A stretch of 64,000 nucleotides of DNA from assembly GCA_002413425.1 (NCBI GenBank), contig DHWY01000003.1, forward strand, positions 24,281-88,280. The letters run 5' to 3'. This document shows, one piece after another, positions 1-9,067 of the stretch. Made by a program: the position numbers and the translations under genes. The stretch is from Candidatus Saccharibacteria bacterium UBA5170 (lineage in GTDB: Bacteria > Patescibacteriota > Saccharimonadia > Saccharimonadales > Saccharimonadaceae). Every line of letters begins with the position of its first letter. Positions within the stretch are counted from its first letter, which is position 1. The notes under the pieces are model-generated. The model was not told the DNA's origin. It did not search any database and worked only from the letters and a program-made list of their open reading frames with translations.

Positions 1-191
1 TGCTCTTTTTGAATGTCGGCGATTGAGTCATAGACGGGCACGTCCTCGACAACTTGACCAGCTTTGCCAGGTGTTGTACCTGCAACAACATTCGTACCAG
101 CCGCCAACATGGCTTTGGTCTGGAAGCGGCCGTGGCCACCGGTAATTCCCTGAACGATGACGTTCTGGGCTGAAAAGAGGGTGCTTTTCAC
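1..191 (-). CDS. sucD: Succinyl-CoA ligase alpha subunit, N-terminal fragment
   Basis: Catalyses, with the beta subunit, the ADP- or GDP-coupled interconversion of succinyl-CoA and succinate in the cytoplasm. Only the first 63 residues are in the window; the rest lies beyond the left edge. The visible part has the CoA-binding Rossmann start ([18 protein letters not shown]) followed by [16 protein letters not shown], which is diagnostic of SucD. Start is GTG at 191-189, overlapping the sucC stop by 4 nt (GTGA), so the two subunits are translationally coupled. It is read left from the glycosyltransferase-sucC pair. Confidence 0.9.
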   Translation of the reverse strand, partial: MKSTLFSAQNVIVQGITGGHGRFQTKAMLAAGTNVVAGTTPGKAGQVVEDVPVYDSIADIQKE

Positions 192-1255
192 GACGAAACC
201 TCTTGCTTGGCGGCTGCCAGGCATTCCTCGAGGGTGGCGAGGATAGGGATGTTTTCTTGTGAGAGTAGATCTGCGGCTGCCTCGAAGTTTGTTCCCGCCA
301 GTCGAATAAATAGTGGGGGAAGGTTCTCGATTTGTTTTTTAGCAGCAATAATCGCCCGGGCCACTTCGTCACAGCGACTGATACCAGCGAAAACGTTGAT
401 CACAATCGCCTGGATGTTCGGGTATTCGGTAATGCGCCGAAAGGCAGCTACTAACGTCTCAGTGTTGGAGCCGCCACCGATGTCGAGGAAGTTAGCCGGT
501 ACCATGCCGTAATCTGACACAGCGTCAACGGTCGCCATGGCCAGCCCGGCACCATTGGCGATCGTCGCCACGGTGCCGCCAGGATCCAGGGTGACGAAGT
601 TAGCTTCGGCCGCCTTGTCTTCAAAGTTCCAATCGTGGCGAAAGGCCGCACTGTCGTCGAGCTCCATCTTGCAATCGCCAGCGACAAATTTTCCGTCATC
701 GGTAAAAACCAAAGGGTTAATTTCTAGCAACGTGGCGTCATTTGCCACAAAACATTTGTATAAATTCTCTACCAGGTCCTGTAATACGAACGTCTGACTT
801 GGTAAATTGTAATAATCGGCCAATTGCTGTCCTGCTACCTCTACGGATTCACTGCTAATAGCTATATTCAAAAAGCTAATTGCCACATTTTCTTCTACTT
901 CTACCCCGCCATTGTTATGTGCCATCAAGCAAATCTCGGCCGCTGGCTTATCGATAACCAGCGAAAGGTAATATTCGTGGGCGATGGCTAGCTTTTCTTC
1001 CGCCAGAAGGGTCTGCGGTCGGTAGCCTTTGATTGAGAGCTCAAACAATTCATTGATTGTCTGCTGTAAACTATCTTTATCGTTAACAATTCGTATACCC
1101 CCCGCTTTACCACGCCCACCGGTCGGGACTTGTGATTTTAAAACCACAGGAAATGTGAGTTGGGGCGAATCATTTCGATGAATTATAGATGAGCGGGGAG
1201 TCACAATCCCCGAAAGTGACAATAGATTCTTTGCCTCGTATTCCAGTAGCTTCAC
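188..1255 (-). CDS. sucC: Succinyl-CoA ligase (ADP-forming) beta subunit
   Basis: Beta subunit of succinyl-CoA synthetase: an ATP-grasp domain followed by a CoA-ligase flavodoxin-like domain. Visible motifs: [12 protein letters not shown] start, GGRGKAGGI (ATP-grasp glycine loop), LEINPLVF and [11 protein letters not shown] (metal/nucleotide site), then DIGGGSNTE and [13 protein letters not shown] in the C-terminal domain. At 355 residues it is shorter than the roughly 390 usual for SucC, mostly from a compact N-terminal half. GTG start at 1255. It begins only 3 nt after the stop of the upstream glycosyltransferase gene and overlaps sucD by 4 nt, so all three are probably co-transcribed. No other TCA-cycle gene is in the window. 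Confidence 0.92.
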   Translation of the reverse strand: MKLLEYEAKNLLSLSGIVTPRSSIIHRNDSPQLTFPVVLKSQVPTGGRGKAGGIRIVNDKDSLQQTINELFELSIKGYRPQTLLAEEKLAIAHEYYLSLVIDKPAAEICLMAHNNGGVEVEENVAISFLNIAISSESVEVAGQQLADYYNLPSQTFVLQDLVENLYKCFVANDATLLEINPLVFTDDGKFVAGDCKMELDDSAAFRHDWNFEDKAAEANFVTLDPGGTVATIANGAGLAMATVDAVSDYGMVPANFLDIGGGSNTETLVAAFRRITEYPNIQAIVINVFAGISRCDEVARAIIAAKKQIENLPPLFIRLAGTNFEAAADLLSQENIPILATLEECLAAAKQEVSS

Positions 1256-1258
1256 CGA

Positions 1259-2269
1259 CTAGCCCTTACCGGTAAACAGTTTTCGCAGCTTTCGCACACC
1301 TGTCTGATCGGGAGGTAAATCGTTCCACAGGATGCTTTTGATATATTCGGTCGTGACGCGCCTATTCTTTTGTATTTGTCCACGCTCACCGAGTTTTTTG
1401 AATCCCAGAACAAAACTCATCCCAGCGCCTTTTAGCGCCGGTACGCCGTTGCCTTTGGCGATGGCGTTAAGCAAAATGAGCCAGTAGGCGAAATAAAACC
1501 GAACACCAACAGGGAACAATAGCCCGCGGGGCATATCCTTTAGAAACAATAACGGCAGGTTCTTGAACGTATGATAGGTGGTAAAGCCAGGGATTTTTTT
1601 GCTGGTGGCGCCTTGTTTGTGGTAGGCGATAGCCTTGGGGGTATAAGCGACTTTCCAGCCCGCCAGCTGGGCCCGGAAACTGATGTCGGCGTCTTCGTAA
1701 TAAGCAAAAAAATCCTCGTCAAATAGACCGATGTCCTTGAATAAGGCGGTTTTATAGAGACTGGCACCACCGGTGGCGCCAAAGACCGGCCCGGCCTTGA
1801 ATGCTTTTGCGGTGTTGTCTCCCCGATTCCTCGGAAAGGCGAGTCCCCACGATGATAACCAGTCACCGCTGCTGTCGATTGTTTTACCGTTTTCGTGAAG
1901 CAGTAAGCCGGTAGTAATACCAACTTCTTTGGGCCGAGCAGCTTCGACCAGACTCTGCAACCAGTTTTTATCCGCTATGGCGTCATTATTAAAAAGCGCT
2001 ACATATTCAAAGTCTTCATTAAGCGCCCACTCAATACCGGTGTTGACGCCGCCGGCGAATCCGAAGTTGATAGGGTTATAGAGTACTTCAACTTTATCTC
2101 TGTGCTTTGTGCGGTACGATTCTAATAACTCTTTTGAATTATCAACTGATCCATTGTCGATAACGACAATATGGAAATGTTTATAACTTTGCGATAATAG
2201 GGACTCAAGACACAATAAAGTGTCTTCAATTCCGTTCCAGTTTAATACAACAATTGCAACTCTGTTCAT
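1259..2269 (-). CDS. Family 2 glycosyltransferase (rhamnosyltransferase-like)
   Basis: Inverting GT-A fold glycosyltransferase, 336 residues, likely transferring a sugar (possibly rhamnose) onto a surface glycan at the inner membrane face. Sequence shows the GT2 opening VAIVVLNWNG, the nucleotide-binding IDNGSVDNS, the metal-binding region ALFNNDAIAD (DXD-like) and the acceptor-site motif FAYYEDADISFR typical of rhamnosyl/galactofuranosyl-type GT2 enzymes. It is first in an operon with sucC and sucD. Divergent from the Wzm/Wzt export genes, sharing a short intergenic region; a TATAAG box lies 14 nt before the ATG. Acceptor and donor cannot be read from sequence. Confidence 0.85.
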   Translation of the reverse strand: MNRVAIVVLNWNGIEDTLLCLESLLSQSYKHFHIVVIDNGSVDNSKELLESYRTKHRDKVEVLYNPINFGFAGGVNTGIEWALNEDFEYVALFNNDAIADKNWLQSLVEAARPKEVGITTGLLLHENGKTIDSSGDWLSSWGLAFPRNRGDNTAKAFKAGPVFGATGGASLYKTALFKDIGLFDEDFFAYYEDADISFRAQLAGWKVAYTPKAIAYHKQGATSKKIPGFTTYHTFKNLPLLFLKDMPRGLLFPVGVRFYFAYWLILLNAIAKGNGVPALKGAGMSFVLGFKKLGERGQIQKNRRVTTEYIKSILWNDLPPDQTGVRKLRKLFTGKG

Positions 2270-2360
2270 ATATGTGTATCCATCTTATAACAAAAGCCAG
2301 TGAGCGAATAAAAAGATACCTGTTTATTTTTATTCCGAACGGCGCATTGTCATATCAATC

Positions 2361-2369
2361 TGGTATAAT
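2361..2369 (+). promoter_or_regulatory. Extended -10 promoter of the polysaccharide export operon
   Basis: A TGG-TATAAT extended -10 element ends 13 nt before the ATG at 2383. The expected -35 position is not consensus, as is common for extended -10 promoters. A 5' leader of only about 7 nt is predicted. It faces away from the glycosyltransferase at 1259-2269, so this short region drives both directions. Confidence 0.6.
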
Positions 2370-2382
2370 TAATTGCAGACTT

Positions 2383-3195
2383 ATGAAACTTTCTAATATT
2401 TTCAGCAGGCGTAATCGCATTCTTTTGCGCGAACTAGTTATAACCGATTTTAAACTTCGCTATCAAGGTTCGGTGCTCGGATACCTCTGGTCACTGCTGA
2501 AGCCCTTGATGCTTTTCGCCATCCTTTACATTGTATTTGTAAAATTCTTTAAACTCGGAAAAGAAATCGAGCACTACCCTGTCTATTTGTTGCTCGGTAT
2601 TGTCATGTGGACGTTTTTTACCGAGGCAACCGCTCAAGGTATGTCTGCAATCGTTGCGCGCGGTGATCTGATACGCAAGATTAATTTTCCTAAATACATT
2701 ATCGTTGTTTCGGGTACTATCTCTGCACTCATCAATCTTCTCCTTAACCTCATTATTGTCTTCGTCTTCTTAATCATTAATGGGGTCGATATACGCTGGA
2801 GCCTTTTACTTCTCCCTATTAATATTGCTGAACTTTATATTTTTTCACTTGCAATTGCCTTTTTACTATCGGCAATGTTTGTTAAATTTCGCGACATATC
2901 TCACATATGGGAGGTCGTCTTACAGGGTGCGTTCTACGCAACTCCAATTCTTTATCCAGTTAGTATGGTAGTTGCGGTCAGCCCTATAGCGGCGAAAGTA
3001 TTGATGTTAAACCCTGTCGCGCAGATTATACAGGATGCTAGGTATAATACCGTGACACACCAGACGGTTACGGTGAATAGTCTCATAAACAATCCATTTA
3101 TTGCTGCAATACCTTACGTGTTGGTCTTGCTATCGATTCTATGGGCCAGTTGGTATTTTAAGAAAAGCCAAAAATATTTTGCGGAGAACGTGTAG
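2383..3195 (+). CDS. wzm: Polysaccharide ABC exporter, permease subunit (Wzm-like)
   Basis: Membrane subunit of an ABC-2 type exporter that moves lipid-linked polysaccharide across the cytoplasmic membrane. The 270-residue protein begins with the family signature LLRELVITDFKLRYQGSVLGYLWSLLKPL, here described by its key parts (DFKLRYQ, GYLW, LKPL), followed by six predicted membrane segments. The open frame extends upstream to 2254, but ATG 2383 is chosen because the promoter lies inside that extension and MKLSN precedes the conserved amphipathic helix. It abuts the ATPase gene: its stop at 3193-3195 is followed directly by ATG 3196. Confidence 0.9.
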   Translation: MKLSNIFSRRNRILLRELVITDFKLRYQGSVLGYLWSLLKPLMLFAILYIVFVKFFKLGKEIEHYPVYLLLGIVMWTFFTEATAQGMSAIVARGDLIRKINFPKYIIVVSGTISALINLLLNLIIVFVFLIINGVDIRWSLLLLPINIAELYIFSLAIAFLLSAMFVKFRDISHIWEVVLQGAFYATPILYPVSMVVAVSPIAAKVLMLNPVAQIIQDARYNTVTHQTVTVNSLINNPFIAAIPYVLVLLSILWASWYFKKSQKYFAENV

Positions 3196-4377
3196 ATGAG
3201 TGAAAACGAACCCGCTGTAGTAGTTAAAGATTTGTATAAGACCTTTAAGTTACCGCACGAGCAACACAGCGGGCTTAAGCAGCATGTCGTCAATATATTT
3301 AGTGGCAACAAGGGATACGAAATACAAAAGGTCTTGAGTGATGTATCTTTTGAGATTAAAAAAGGCGAATTTTTTGGTATTGTTGGTCGCAACGGAAGCG
3401 GTAAAAGTACTCTCCTTAAGCTACTAGCTGGTATATACGTTCCTGACAAAGGACTTGTTCAGGTTAATGGCAGCCTTACACCCTTTATTGAGCTTGGTGT
3501 TGGTTTCAACCCAGAGCTGACTGGTCGTGAAAATGTTTTTATGAATGGTGCACTGCTTGGTTTTAGCCGAAAAGAAATGGAAGACATGTACGACGATATC
3601 GTGCAGTTCTCTGAAATTGAAAAGTTTATGGATCAAAAGCTAAAAAATTACTCATCGGGTATGCAGGTCCGATTGGCATTCTCTATTGCAATCAGAGCAA
3701 GAAGCGACATTCTACTTATTGATGAGGTTCTTGCTGTCGGTGATGCTGCTTTTCAACAGAAATGCTATCGCTATTTTGACGAGCTTAAAAAGGCTAACAG
3801 AACTATTATATTAGTTTCACATGATATGAGTGCAATTAAGCAATTTTGTGATCGCGCAATTCTTATTTCGAACGGCAAGGTGATACTCGACGGTAAACCC
3901 GGTGATGTCGCTGTAGAGTATGAGCGTCTAAACTATGATAAAGAAGTAAACACTGAAGATAGCAGCGTCGGTAAGGTAGATAAAAGGGTCACTTTATCAA
4001 CACTTAATCCTAAAGGTAAGAATGTTGATACATTCGAATACAACACGGGTATTACACTTAAAGTCGAATGGACGGATGAATATAAAGTAGGTGCAGTGGG
4101 TTTCTTGATATACAAAAACCAAGAGCTGATTTTTGCTACTAACTCTTTTAGTTATGGTGAGTTTTTAGATAAAAGAGAGGCTTGTCTAAACCTTAAGCTA
4201 GACCTTGGCAACGGGAGGTATAATGTACGAGTTGGTCTATTTGGACAAGAAGGACGACACGATTTTCTGGGTATGTTTGATGATAAAACCATAGTCATCT
4301 ATAACCAGCCCCAGAAAGACAAACAAGGAAATGAATACGAAGGCGTTCTATTACTTGATAACGAATGGATAAGCTAG
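3196..4377 (+). CDS. wzt: Polysaccharide ABC exporter, ATPase subunit with C-terminal glycan-binding domain (Wzt-like)
   Basis: ATPase partner of the preceding permease, 393 residues. The nucleotide-binding domain (about residues 1-240) has Walker A GRNGSGKST, the ABC signature YSSGMQVRL, Walker B ILLIDEVLAVGD and the switch histidine in LVSHD. The remaining 150 residues form a beta-rich extension like the Wzt C-terminal domain, which in several O-antigen systems recognises the modified non-reducing end of the glycan. Having that domain next to a methyltransferase (4378-5280) fits a system where a terminal methyl cap signals export. Directly abuts both neighbours. Confidence 0.9.
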   Translation: MSENEPAVVVKDLYKTFKLPHEQHSGLKQHVVNIFSGNKGYEIQKVLSDVSFEIKKGEFFGIVGRNGSGKSTLLKLLAGIYVPDKGLVQVNGSLTPFIELGVGFNPELTGRENVFMNGALLGFSRKEMEDMYDDIVQFSEIEKFMDQKLKNYSSGMQVRLAFSIAIRARSDILLIDEVLAVGDAAFQQKCYRYFDELKKANRTIILVSHDMSAIKQFCDRAILISNGKVILDGKPGDVAVEYERLNYDKEVNTEDSSVGKVDKRVTLSTLNPKGKNVDTFEYNTGITLKVEWTDEYKVGAVGFLIYKNQELIFATNSFSYGEFLDKREACLNLKLDLGNGRYNVRVGLFGQEGRHDFLGMFDDKTIVIYNQPQKDKQGNEYEGVLLLDNEWIS

Positions 4378-5280
4378 ATGTCAAATTATAGCTCAAGTAA
4401 ATTTAAAGAAGACTCGAATACACCCTGGTATAAAGTTTTTAATCTTATAAAAGACAAACAAGTTGTTCTAGACATTGGTTGCAGTAGCGGTAACTTTGGA
4501 AAAGAACTTATTGATCAAAAACACTGTACGGTAGATGGTGTTGAGTTAAATCTAGATGACGCGAGACTCGCAAAAAAGAAATTACGTAAGGTCTTCAGCT
4601 TTAATATTGAAGAGGGTGCCCCAAAAGAGCTTTGGGGTCAATACGACGTTGTCTGTTTTGGCGATGTTATTGAACACTTAGTGAATCCCGTTGTAGCTCT
4701 AGAAAATACAAAACAACTTCTAAAAAAGAACGGGAAGGTCGTATTCTCAATACCAAATATGGCTCATATGTCCGTTAGGCTAATGCTTTTAGGTGGAAAT
4801 TTCGAATACGGCGAGACGGGATTATTAGACAAAACCCACCTACATTTCTACGACGAGAAAGAGGTGTATAGGGTGTTTAATGAGGCCTCATTAAACATTG
4901 ATAAAATTGATTATGTGCGTAGAGATATTCCCACCGACGTACTTAAACGAATACTGGCTACGCTTGGCCTTAAGGCAGATAAGTCATTCATTGAAAATTC
5001 GAAGAAGGTTAACGCAAGCGCGTATCAGTTTATAGGTATTTCTTCAATGTCGCAAAAGAGTGACATTAAGCAACGACCAAAACTTAGCCCTGCAATCAAT
5101 GAAATGGAACAGCATATAAAGTATATAAAAGATGTTCATGCGGCACAAATCAAGGCACATAAAAAAAGGATTAATGAGCTAGAGTCACAAGTCACAAGAC
5201 TATCGGGTGAACTAGAGGGTATAAAAAACAATAAAGGTTACAAACTTCTATCAAAAATAGCGAGCAAAAAGCAAAATTAG
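4378..5280 (+). CDS. Class I SAM-dependent methyltransferase with C-terminal coiled coil
   Basis: 300 residues. The N-terminal half is a Rossmann-fold methyltransferase: motif I VLDIGCSSGNFGKEL, acidic ribose-contacting residue in VDGVELN, and FGDVIEHL (motif IV region), as in Methyltransf_23/UbiG-like enzymes. Roughly residues 240-290 are a charged heptad region (KRINELESQVTRLSG) predicted to form a coiled coil, a layout like chain-length-controlling cap methyltransferases such as WbdD. The ATG follows the Wzt stop with no gap. Inferred role: methyl capping of the exported glycan; the substrate is not shown by sequence. Confidence 0.8.
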   Translation: MSNYSSSKFKEDSNTPWYKVFNLIKDKQVVLDIGCSSGNFGKELIDQKHCTVDGVELNLDDARLAKKKLRKVFSFNIEEGAPKELWGQYDVVCFGDVIEHLVNPVVALENTKQLLKKNGKVVFSIPNMAHMSVRLMLLGGNFEYGETGLLDKTHLHFYDEKEVYRVFNEASLNIDKIDYVRRDIPTDVLKRILATLGLKADKSFIENSKKVNASAYQFIGISSMSQKSDIKQRPKLSPAINEMEQHIKYIKDVHAAQIKAHKKRINELESQVTRLSGELEGIKNNKGYKLLSKIASKKQN

Positions 5281-6194
5281 TTTTTCGGTAAAACTCCCTT
5301 TTTAAGACGCATAAATCTCTTTATGAATTCTAGATTTGATCTGTCTTTGTTTTTTACAAAGAGAGCAAAAGAATTTAACATGATAGTTAGAACGACAAAC
5401 GGATAGCTAATTGGTTTGTGGATTCTAAAGAATGTTTTCATGCTGACATAGAAGGTTACTGCTTTATTGAGGTCGTTCCATTTTGAAAACGAAACTCCAC
5501 CGTCATGCACAACGCTTGACTCCACGTCAAATAAAAGCTTATAACCTTTTTTACGTGCGCGGTACGACCATTCGACGTCTTCGAACCATATGGCGAATTC
5601 TTCACTCAACAAGCCAATACTTTCAAGCTTCTCTTTGCTTGTAAAAATGCATGCTCCAGGGATTTGTTCGACTAATTGAGACTTATCGCCTAGCTGCTCC
5701 TGGTATCTATTAACGAGATAGCTATTCTTAAGCGCGTGAGGCCGCAAGAAGGTCGAGAAGGCAGCAACGGTCAATAGTGTAGGCGCTTTAAGATAATAAC
5801 CGTCTGTGGCGTCGCTACCGTCACTGTGTAGCATGCGTGGCCCCACAGCAGCGATATCTTTGTCGCTATTAAAAGCATTTAACATGTTCATAACGGAGCC
5901 CGGCTGCATTATCGCATCTGGGTTAAGGATGATGTAGTAATCAAAGTCTTGATCGATGAAATACCGCAGGCCTTGATTGACCGCGACTGAAAAGCCAGTG
6001 TTGGTATCATTAGCAATGACATGGCACATTTTTAATTTATTTGCTTCGACAACCGATTTGTCGCTCGAATAATTATCGATAACACAGGTCTCGAGATGTA
6101 AATCAGCGCTACTTTGGCTAGTAAAACTCTCTACGCATTTTTTTAGATCAGCCGCAGAATTATAGGATACAACAACGGCACCAATTCTTTTCAT
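5277..6194 (-). CDS. Family 2 glycosyltransferase
   Basis: 305-residue GT2 enzyme: VVVSYNSAADLKKCVESF start, CVIDNYSSDKS, ILNPDAIM (DXD-equivalent), GACIFTSKEKL and WFEDVEWSYRARKKGYK, the acceptor/catalytic region of rhamnosyltransferase-like members. A hydrophobic stretch near the C terminus (YPFVVLTIMLNSFALF) may tether it to the membrane. Last gene of a leftward set in which starts and stops overlap: its ATG overlaps the stop of the 6191-8032 gene by 4 nt. It converges on the methyltransferase gene, the two stops overlapping by 4 nt. Confidence 0.83.
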   Translation of the reverse strand: MKRIGAVVVSYNSAADLKKCVESFTSQSSADLHLETCVIDNYSSDKSVVEANKLKMCHVIANDTNTGFSVAVNQGLRYFIDQDFDYYIILNPDAIMQPGSVMNMLNAFNSDKDIAAVGPRMLHSDGSDATDGYYLKAPTLLTVAAFSTFLRPHALKNSYLVNRYQEQLGDKSQLVEQIPGACIFTSKEKLESIGLLSEEFAIWFEDVEWSYRARKKGYKLLFDVESSVVHDGGVSFSKWNDLNKAVTFYVSMKTFFRIHKPISYPFVVLTIMLNSFALFVKNKDRSNLEFIKRFMRLKKGVLPKN

Positions 6195-8032
6195 AAATTA
6201 TTCCCTTTTATCTTATTTCTAGTACCGATAACGACACGCGACACACACTTATGTGGATGTTTTTTTGCTGCGATAATTGCATGGTGGTAGCTATGTTTTA
6301 GTAGTCGGTACGGTAGTTTTACAATTTCCTTAAAATAACCCTTTACTCTGTAAAGTTCCAGCCACCAAAAAAAACCAAGGCCGTATAGTTCGGGGTGAAG
6401 TTCTTCCAGACATTTAACAACTGCAGGTAGTTTTGCTTGAGATTGACCATCTCTGCTTGAACCCTCGTGTCTCCTGTATAAGAAAATAGGTTCATTGATA
6501 TACGAAAACTTTTTCGTTAAAGTTGACATCGTAAGGTACAGTTCCCAGTCTTCAAATCCAATTGACATTTTATCCTTGTAGCCACCAGATTCCCTAAAAA
6601 TAGATGTTTTCATAAGGGCACTATTGTGTATGAAATTAACACTTCTGAGTAAGCGATGATTAAACTTTGCTGTTTTTTGCACTCTATCGACTGCACCGAA
6701 CATGAGCATATCCGTATACACCACATCGCTATTATCTTCGCGTGCTCTGCGGGTACACTGATAGATGTAATTAGGCGTTAATATGTCATCTGCATCTAGA
6801 AAGATCATCCAGTTTGTGTCGACATGCGTGAGCGCAAGGTTTTTTGTTTTTATAATGCCATGGTTCTCTTGGTTAATGAGAGTATATTTAATAGGACTTT
6901 TCTGCCGTTTTTTCTTATCAATAAAGCGAGTAATGACATCCGCACTATCATCAGTCGATCCATCGTTAATTACGATAACGTGGGCCGGCTGGAGGGTTTG
7001 TCGTTCTAATGATTCAAGGGCCTCGACGACGTAATCCGAATAGTTATAACACGGCACGACTACTGTAACATCTTCAAAGCCTTCACTTGGCAGCAATATT
7101 TTTTTAATATAACTTTGACCAAGCTTATGAATTGTGCGACGTTTCAGCAAAAGCGATGGAATAGCTAGGATATTTATAAGATATGCTTTCACCATGGCCT
7201 TATCGTGGTTGTTGGGTATTTTGCGGTTGTTGTTTAGTGATATCAGGAACTCTTTACTGTACACATGCATAAACTTATGCAAATATTTAAAATCGTAGTT
7301 TTTAAAAACAAAACGAAAACGGTTGCGATGCATTTGATAAAAGAAGAAAAATGGTTGATGAGCACTGCTTGCTCCAACCTTGTGCCATACCTTTGCATTC
7401 GGCGTATAGATAGCCTTAAATCCTGCGCGTTTTGCACGAGCAATAAAGTCAGTTTCTTCATAGTAGGCAAAGAAGCTATTGTCGAGATATCCAATCCTAT
7501 CGATAACCTTTCTTGAGACGAGTAGGTTAGATCCTGATAAATTATTAGCATCGGTGACTTTGTTGCCGTAATGTAACATAACGGTATGACCCGTTACGGG
7601 GTTGACCGTTTGATAGCTCGAGAATGAACTACCTGTATTAAAAGCTTCCTCCTTCTGGTTCCAGTTGTACGCACAGCCTCCTATAATATCGGCTTTATAT
7701 TCTCGGCTTGCATTGACTAGCTCCGTGAGCCAGTTTTTATCTACAACAAGGTCGTTGTTAAGTAGTGCAACGAAATCACCTTTTGAGTGGCGAAGTCCTT
7801 CAATATGACCACCGGTAAAGCCTGTATTCTTAGGAAGAGCGATAAGGTTAATACCTTTTATATCCTTAAGAGTGTCCACTGAGCCGTCCGTTGATCCATT
7901 ATCGATAACGATAAGTTCACAATTTGGATAAGCTAATTCTTTTAACGACTCGATACACCTAACAGTGTCATCTTTTCCGTTCCAGTTTAAAATAACGATG
8001 CTTACAAGAGGCGTGGTAGTTTTCTTAACCAT
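6191..8032 (-). CDS. Two-domain family 2 glycosyltransferase
   Basis: 613 residues with two GT2 catalytic modules in tandem. Module 1 (about 1-270): VSIVILNWNGKDDT, VIDNGSTDGS, ALLNNDLVVD, FAYYEETDFIARAK. Module 2 (about 320-560): VTVVVPCYNYSDYV, VINDGSTDDS, FLDADDILTP, FEDWELYLTM. The first module resembles rhamnosyltransferases, the second resembles classical WcaA/SpsA-like enzymes, so one polypeptide may add two successive sugars. Overlaps the upstream gene by 8 nt and the downstream gene by 4 nt, indicating translational coupling. Donor and acceptor sugars are unknown. Confidence 0.85.
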   Translation of the reverse strand: MVKKTTTPLVSIVILNWNGKDDTVRCIESLKELAYPNCELIVIDNGSTDGSVDTLKDIKGINLIALPKNTGFTGGHIEGLRHSKGDFVALLNNDLVVDKNWLTELVNASREYKADIIGGCAYNWNQKEEAFNTGSSFSSYQTVNPVTGHTVMLHYGNKVTDANNLSGSNLLVSRKVIDRIGYLDNSFFAYYEETDFIARAKRAGFKAIYTPNAKVWHKVGASSAHQPFFFFYQMHRNRFRFVFKNYDFKYLHKFMHVYSKEFLISLNNNRKIPNNHDKAMVKAYLINILAIPSLLLKRRTIHKLGQSYIKKILLPSEGFEDVTVVVPCYNYSDYVVEALESLERQTLQPAHVIVINDGSTDDSADVITRFIDKKKRQKSPIKYTLINQENHGIIKTKNLALTHVDTNWMIFLDADDILTPNYIYQCTRRAREDNSDVVYTDMLMFGAVDRVQKTAKFNHRLLRSVNFIHNSALMKTSIFRESGGYKDKMSIGFEDWELYLTMSTLTKKFSYINEPIFLYRRHEGSSRDGQSQAKLPAVVKCLEELHPELYGLGFFWWLELYRVKGYFKEIVKLPYRLLKHSYHHAIIAAKKHPHKCVSRVVIGTRNKIKGNNL

Positions 8033-9050
8033 GTAATTTCCTTCTAAGCGCCTTAATGGGATTATTTAAAGGTGGTGCGCTGGGCGTGAGGATCTGCAGA
8101 TACGTCTCTTTTTCTACTGCTCTATGTTTGCTGATATAGCTTCTTTTGCGGTACATTAGCGGCGATAGCACTATTCCGACAACAAATCCGCGCATGTAAG
8201 CCCAAAAGAGCGTTTTATTGCTTCTATAGAGAAATTGCATATTTGCCAAGTGGCTGACAGCGATTTTTTTAAACTTTTTTCGCAAAACAATAATAGGAAC
8301 ATTTTTTGTCAAAAGCCATATAAGATTACGGGTGCCCCAGTACATCTTTTTTGTAGACACTCGCTCGCCAGTAACGGAGCCGATGTGAATAGCGGTAGCT
8401 TTAGCAACAAAGGCATGTTTCCACCCACGAGAGAAGGCTCTGAGTAGCATATCAACATCTTCAACATATGCAAAAAAACGATCGTCCAGCAGATTGCCTT
8501 TGTAGCTAATATCATCAATAAGTGTTCGACGTAGTATGACAGCAGCAGCGTTTGGGCCAACCGAAGTTATCTCTAGATCCTTTGTTGTTTTACCCGATGC
8601 ACGTTGTCGAGGAATGAACCCCTCTTCTAGATAGATACCAGTGCTGTCGTAGGTATCCATAGCGCCAGTAGAGTAGTTTGATCCTTGCGCAAGTCCCACG
8701 TCCTTGTGGGTCCTCATATATCCAAGCATGGTCTTTAGCCAGTTTGGCGACAGCTCGGCATCATTATTAAGAAGGACAATATACTGAAGTTTGGGGTGAT
8801 TTTCTAAAAGAAGCTTAATTCCTTGATTGTTTGCCTTGGCGTAGCCAAGGTTCTTCTCGTTACGGAAATATGTTAATTGGGATACTAACTGATGAGTCTT
8901 GACTATGTCGTTCGTATTATCGTTTGATCCGTTATCTACAACGACTACATGAAACGACTTTTCTGATTGTTCGTAGAGTGCGTCAAGACAATTTTTGAGT
9001 AGTTTTGCGCCATTCCAAGAGAGCACAACAAATCCAACTTTAGGTATCAT
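8025..9050 (-). CDS. Family 2 glycosyltransferase
   Basis: 341-residue GT2 enzyme with VGFVVLSWNGAKLLKNCLDA, VVDNGSNDNT, LLNNDAELSPNW and the FFAYVEDVDMLLRAF acceptor/catalytic segment. C-terminal part has a hydrophobic stretch (MRGFVVGIVLSPLMY) after a basic patch, suggesting membrane association. It lies 17 nt downstream of the large Ig-repeat protein gene and overlaps the next glycosyltransferase by 8 nt. With its neighbours it probably extends the same glycan. Confidence 0.83.
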   Translation of the reverse strand: MIPKVGFVVLSWNGAKLLKNCLDALYEQSEKSFHVVVVDNGSNDNTNDIVKTHQLVSQLTYFRNEKNLGYAKANNQGIKLLLENHPKLQYIVLLNNDAELSPNWLKTMLGYMRTHKDVGLAQGSNYSTGAMDTYDSTGIYLEEGFIPRQRASGKTTKDLEITSVGPNAAAVILRRTLIDDISYKGNLLDDRFFAYVEDVDMLLRAFSRGWKHAFVAKATAIHIGSVTGERVSTKKMYWGTRNLIWLLTKNVPIIVLRKKFKKIAVSHLANMQFLYRSNKTLFWAYMRGFVVGIVLSPLMYRKRSYISKHRAVEKETYLQILTPSAPPLNNPIKALRRKLHG

Positions 9051-9067
9051 AAGTATATTCTAACAGA

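Noticed and set aside
207..797. Plus-strand frames opposite sucC
   Set aside because: They are antisense shadows of a well-supported SucC sequence; no start signals or protein-like composition.
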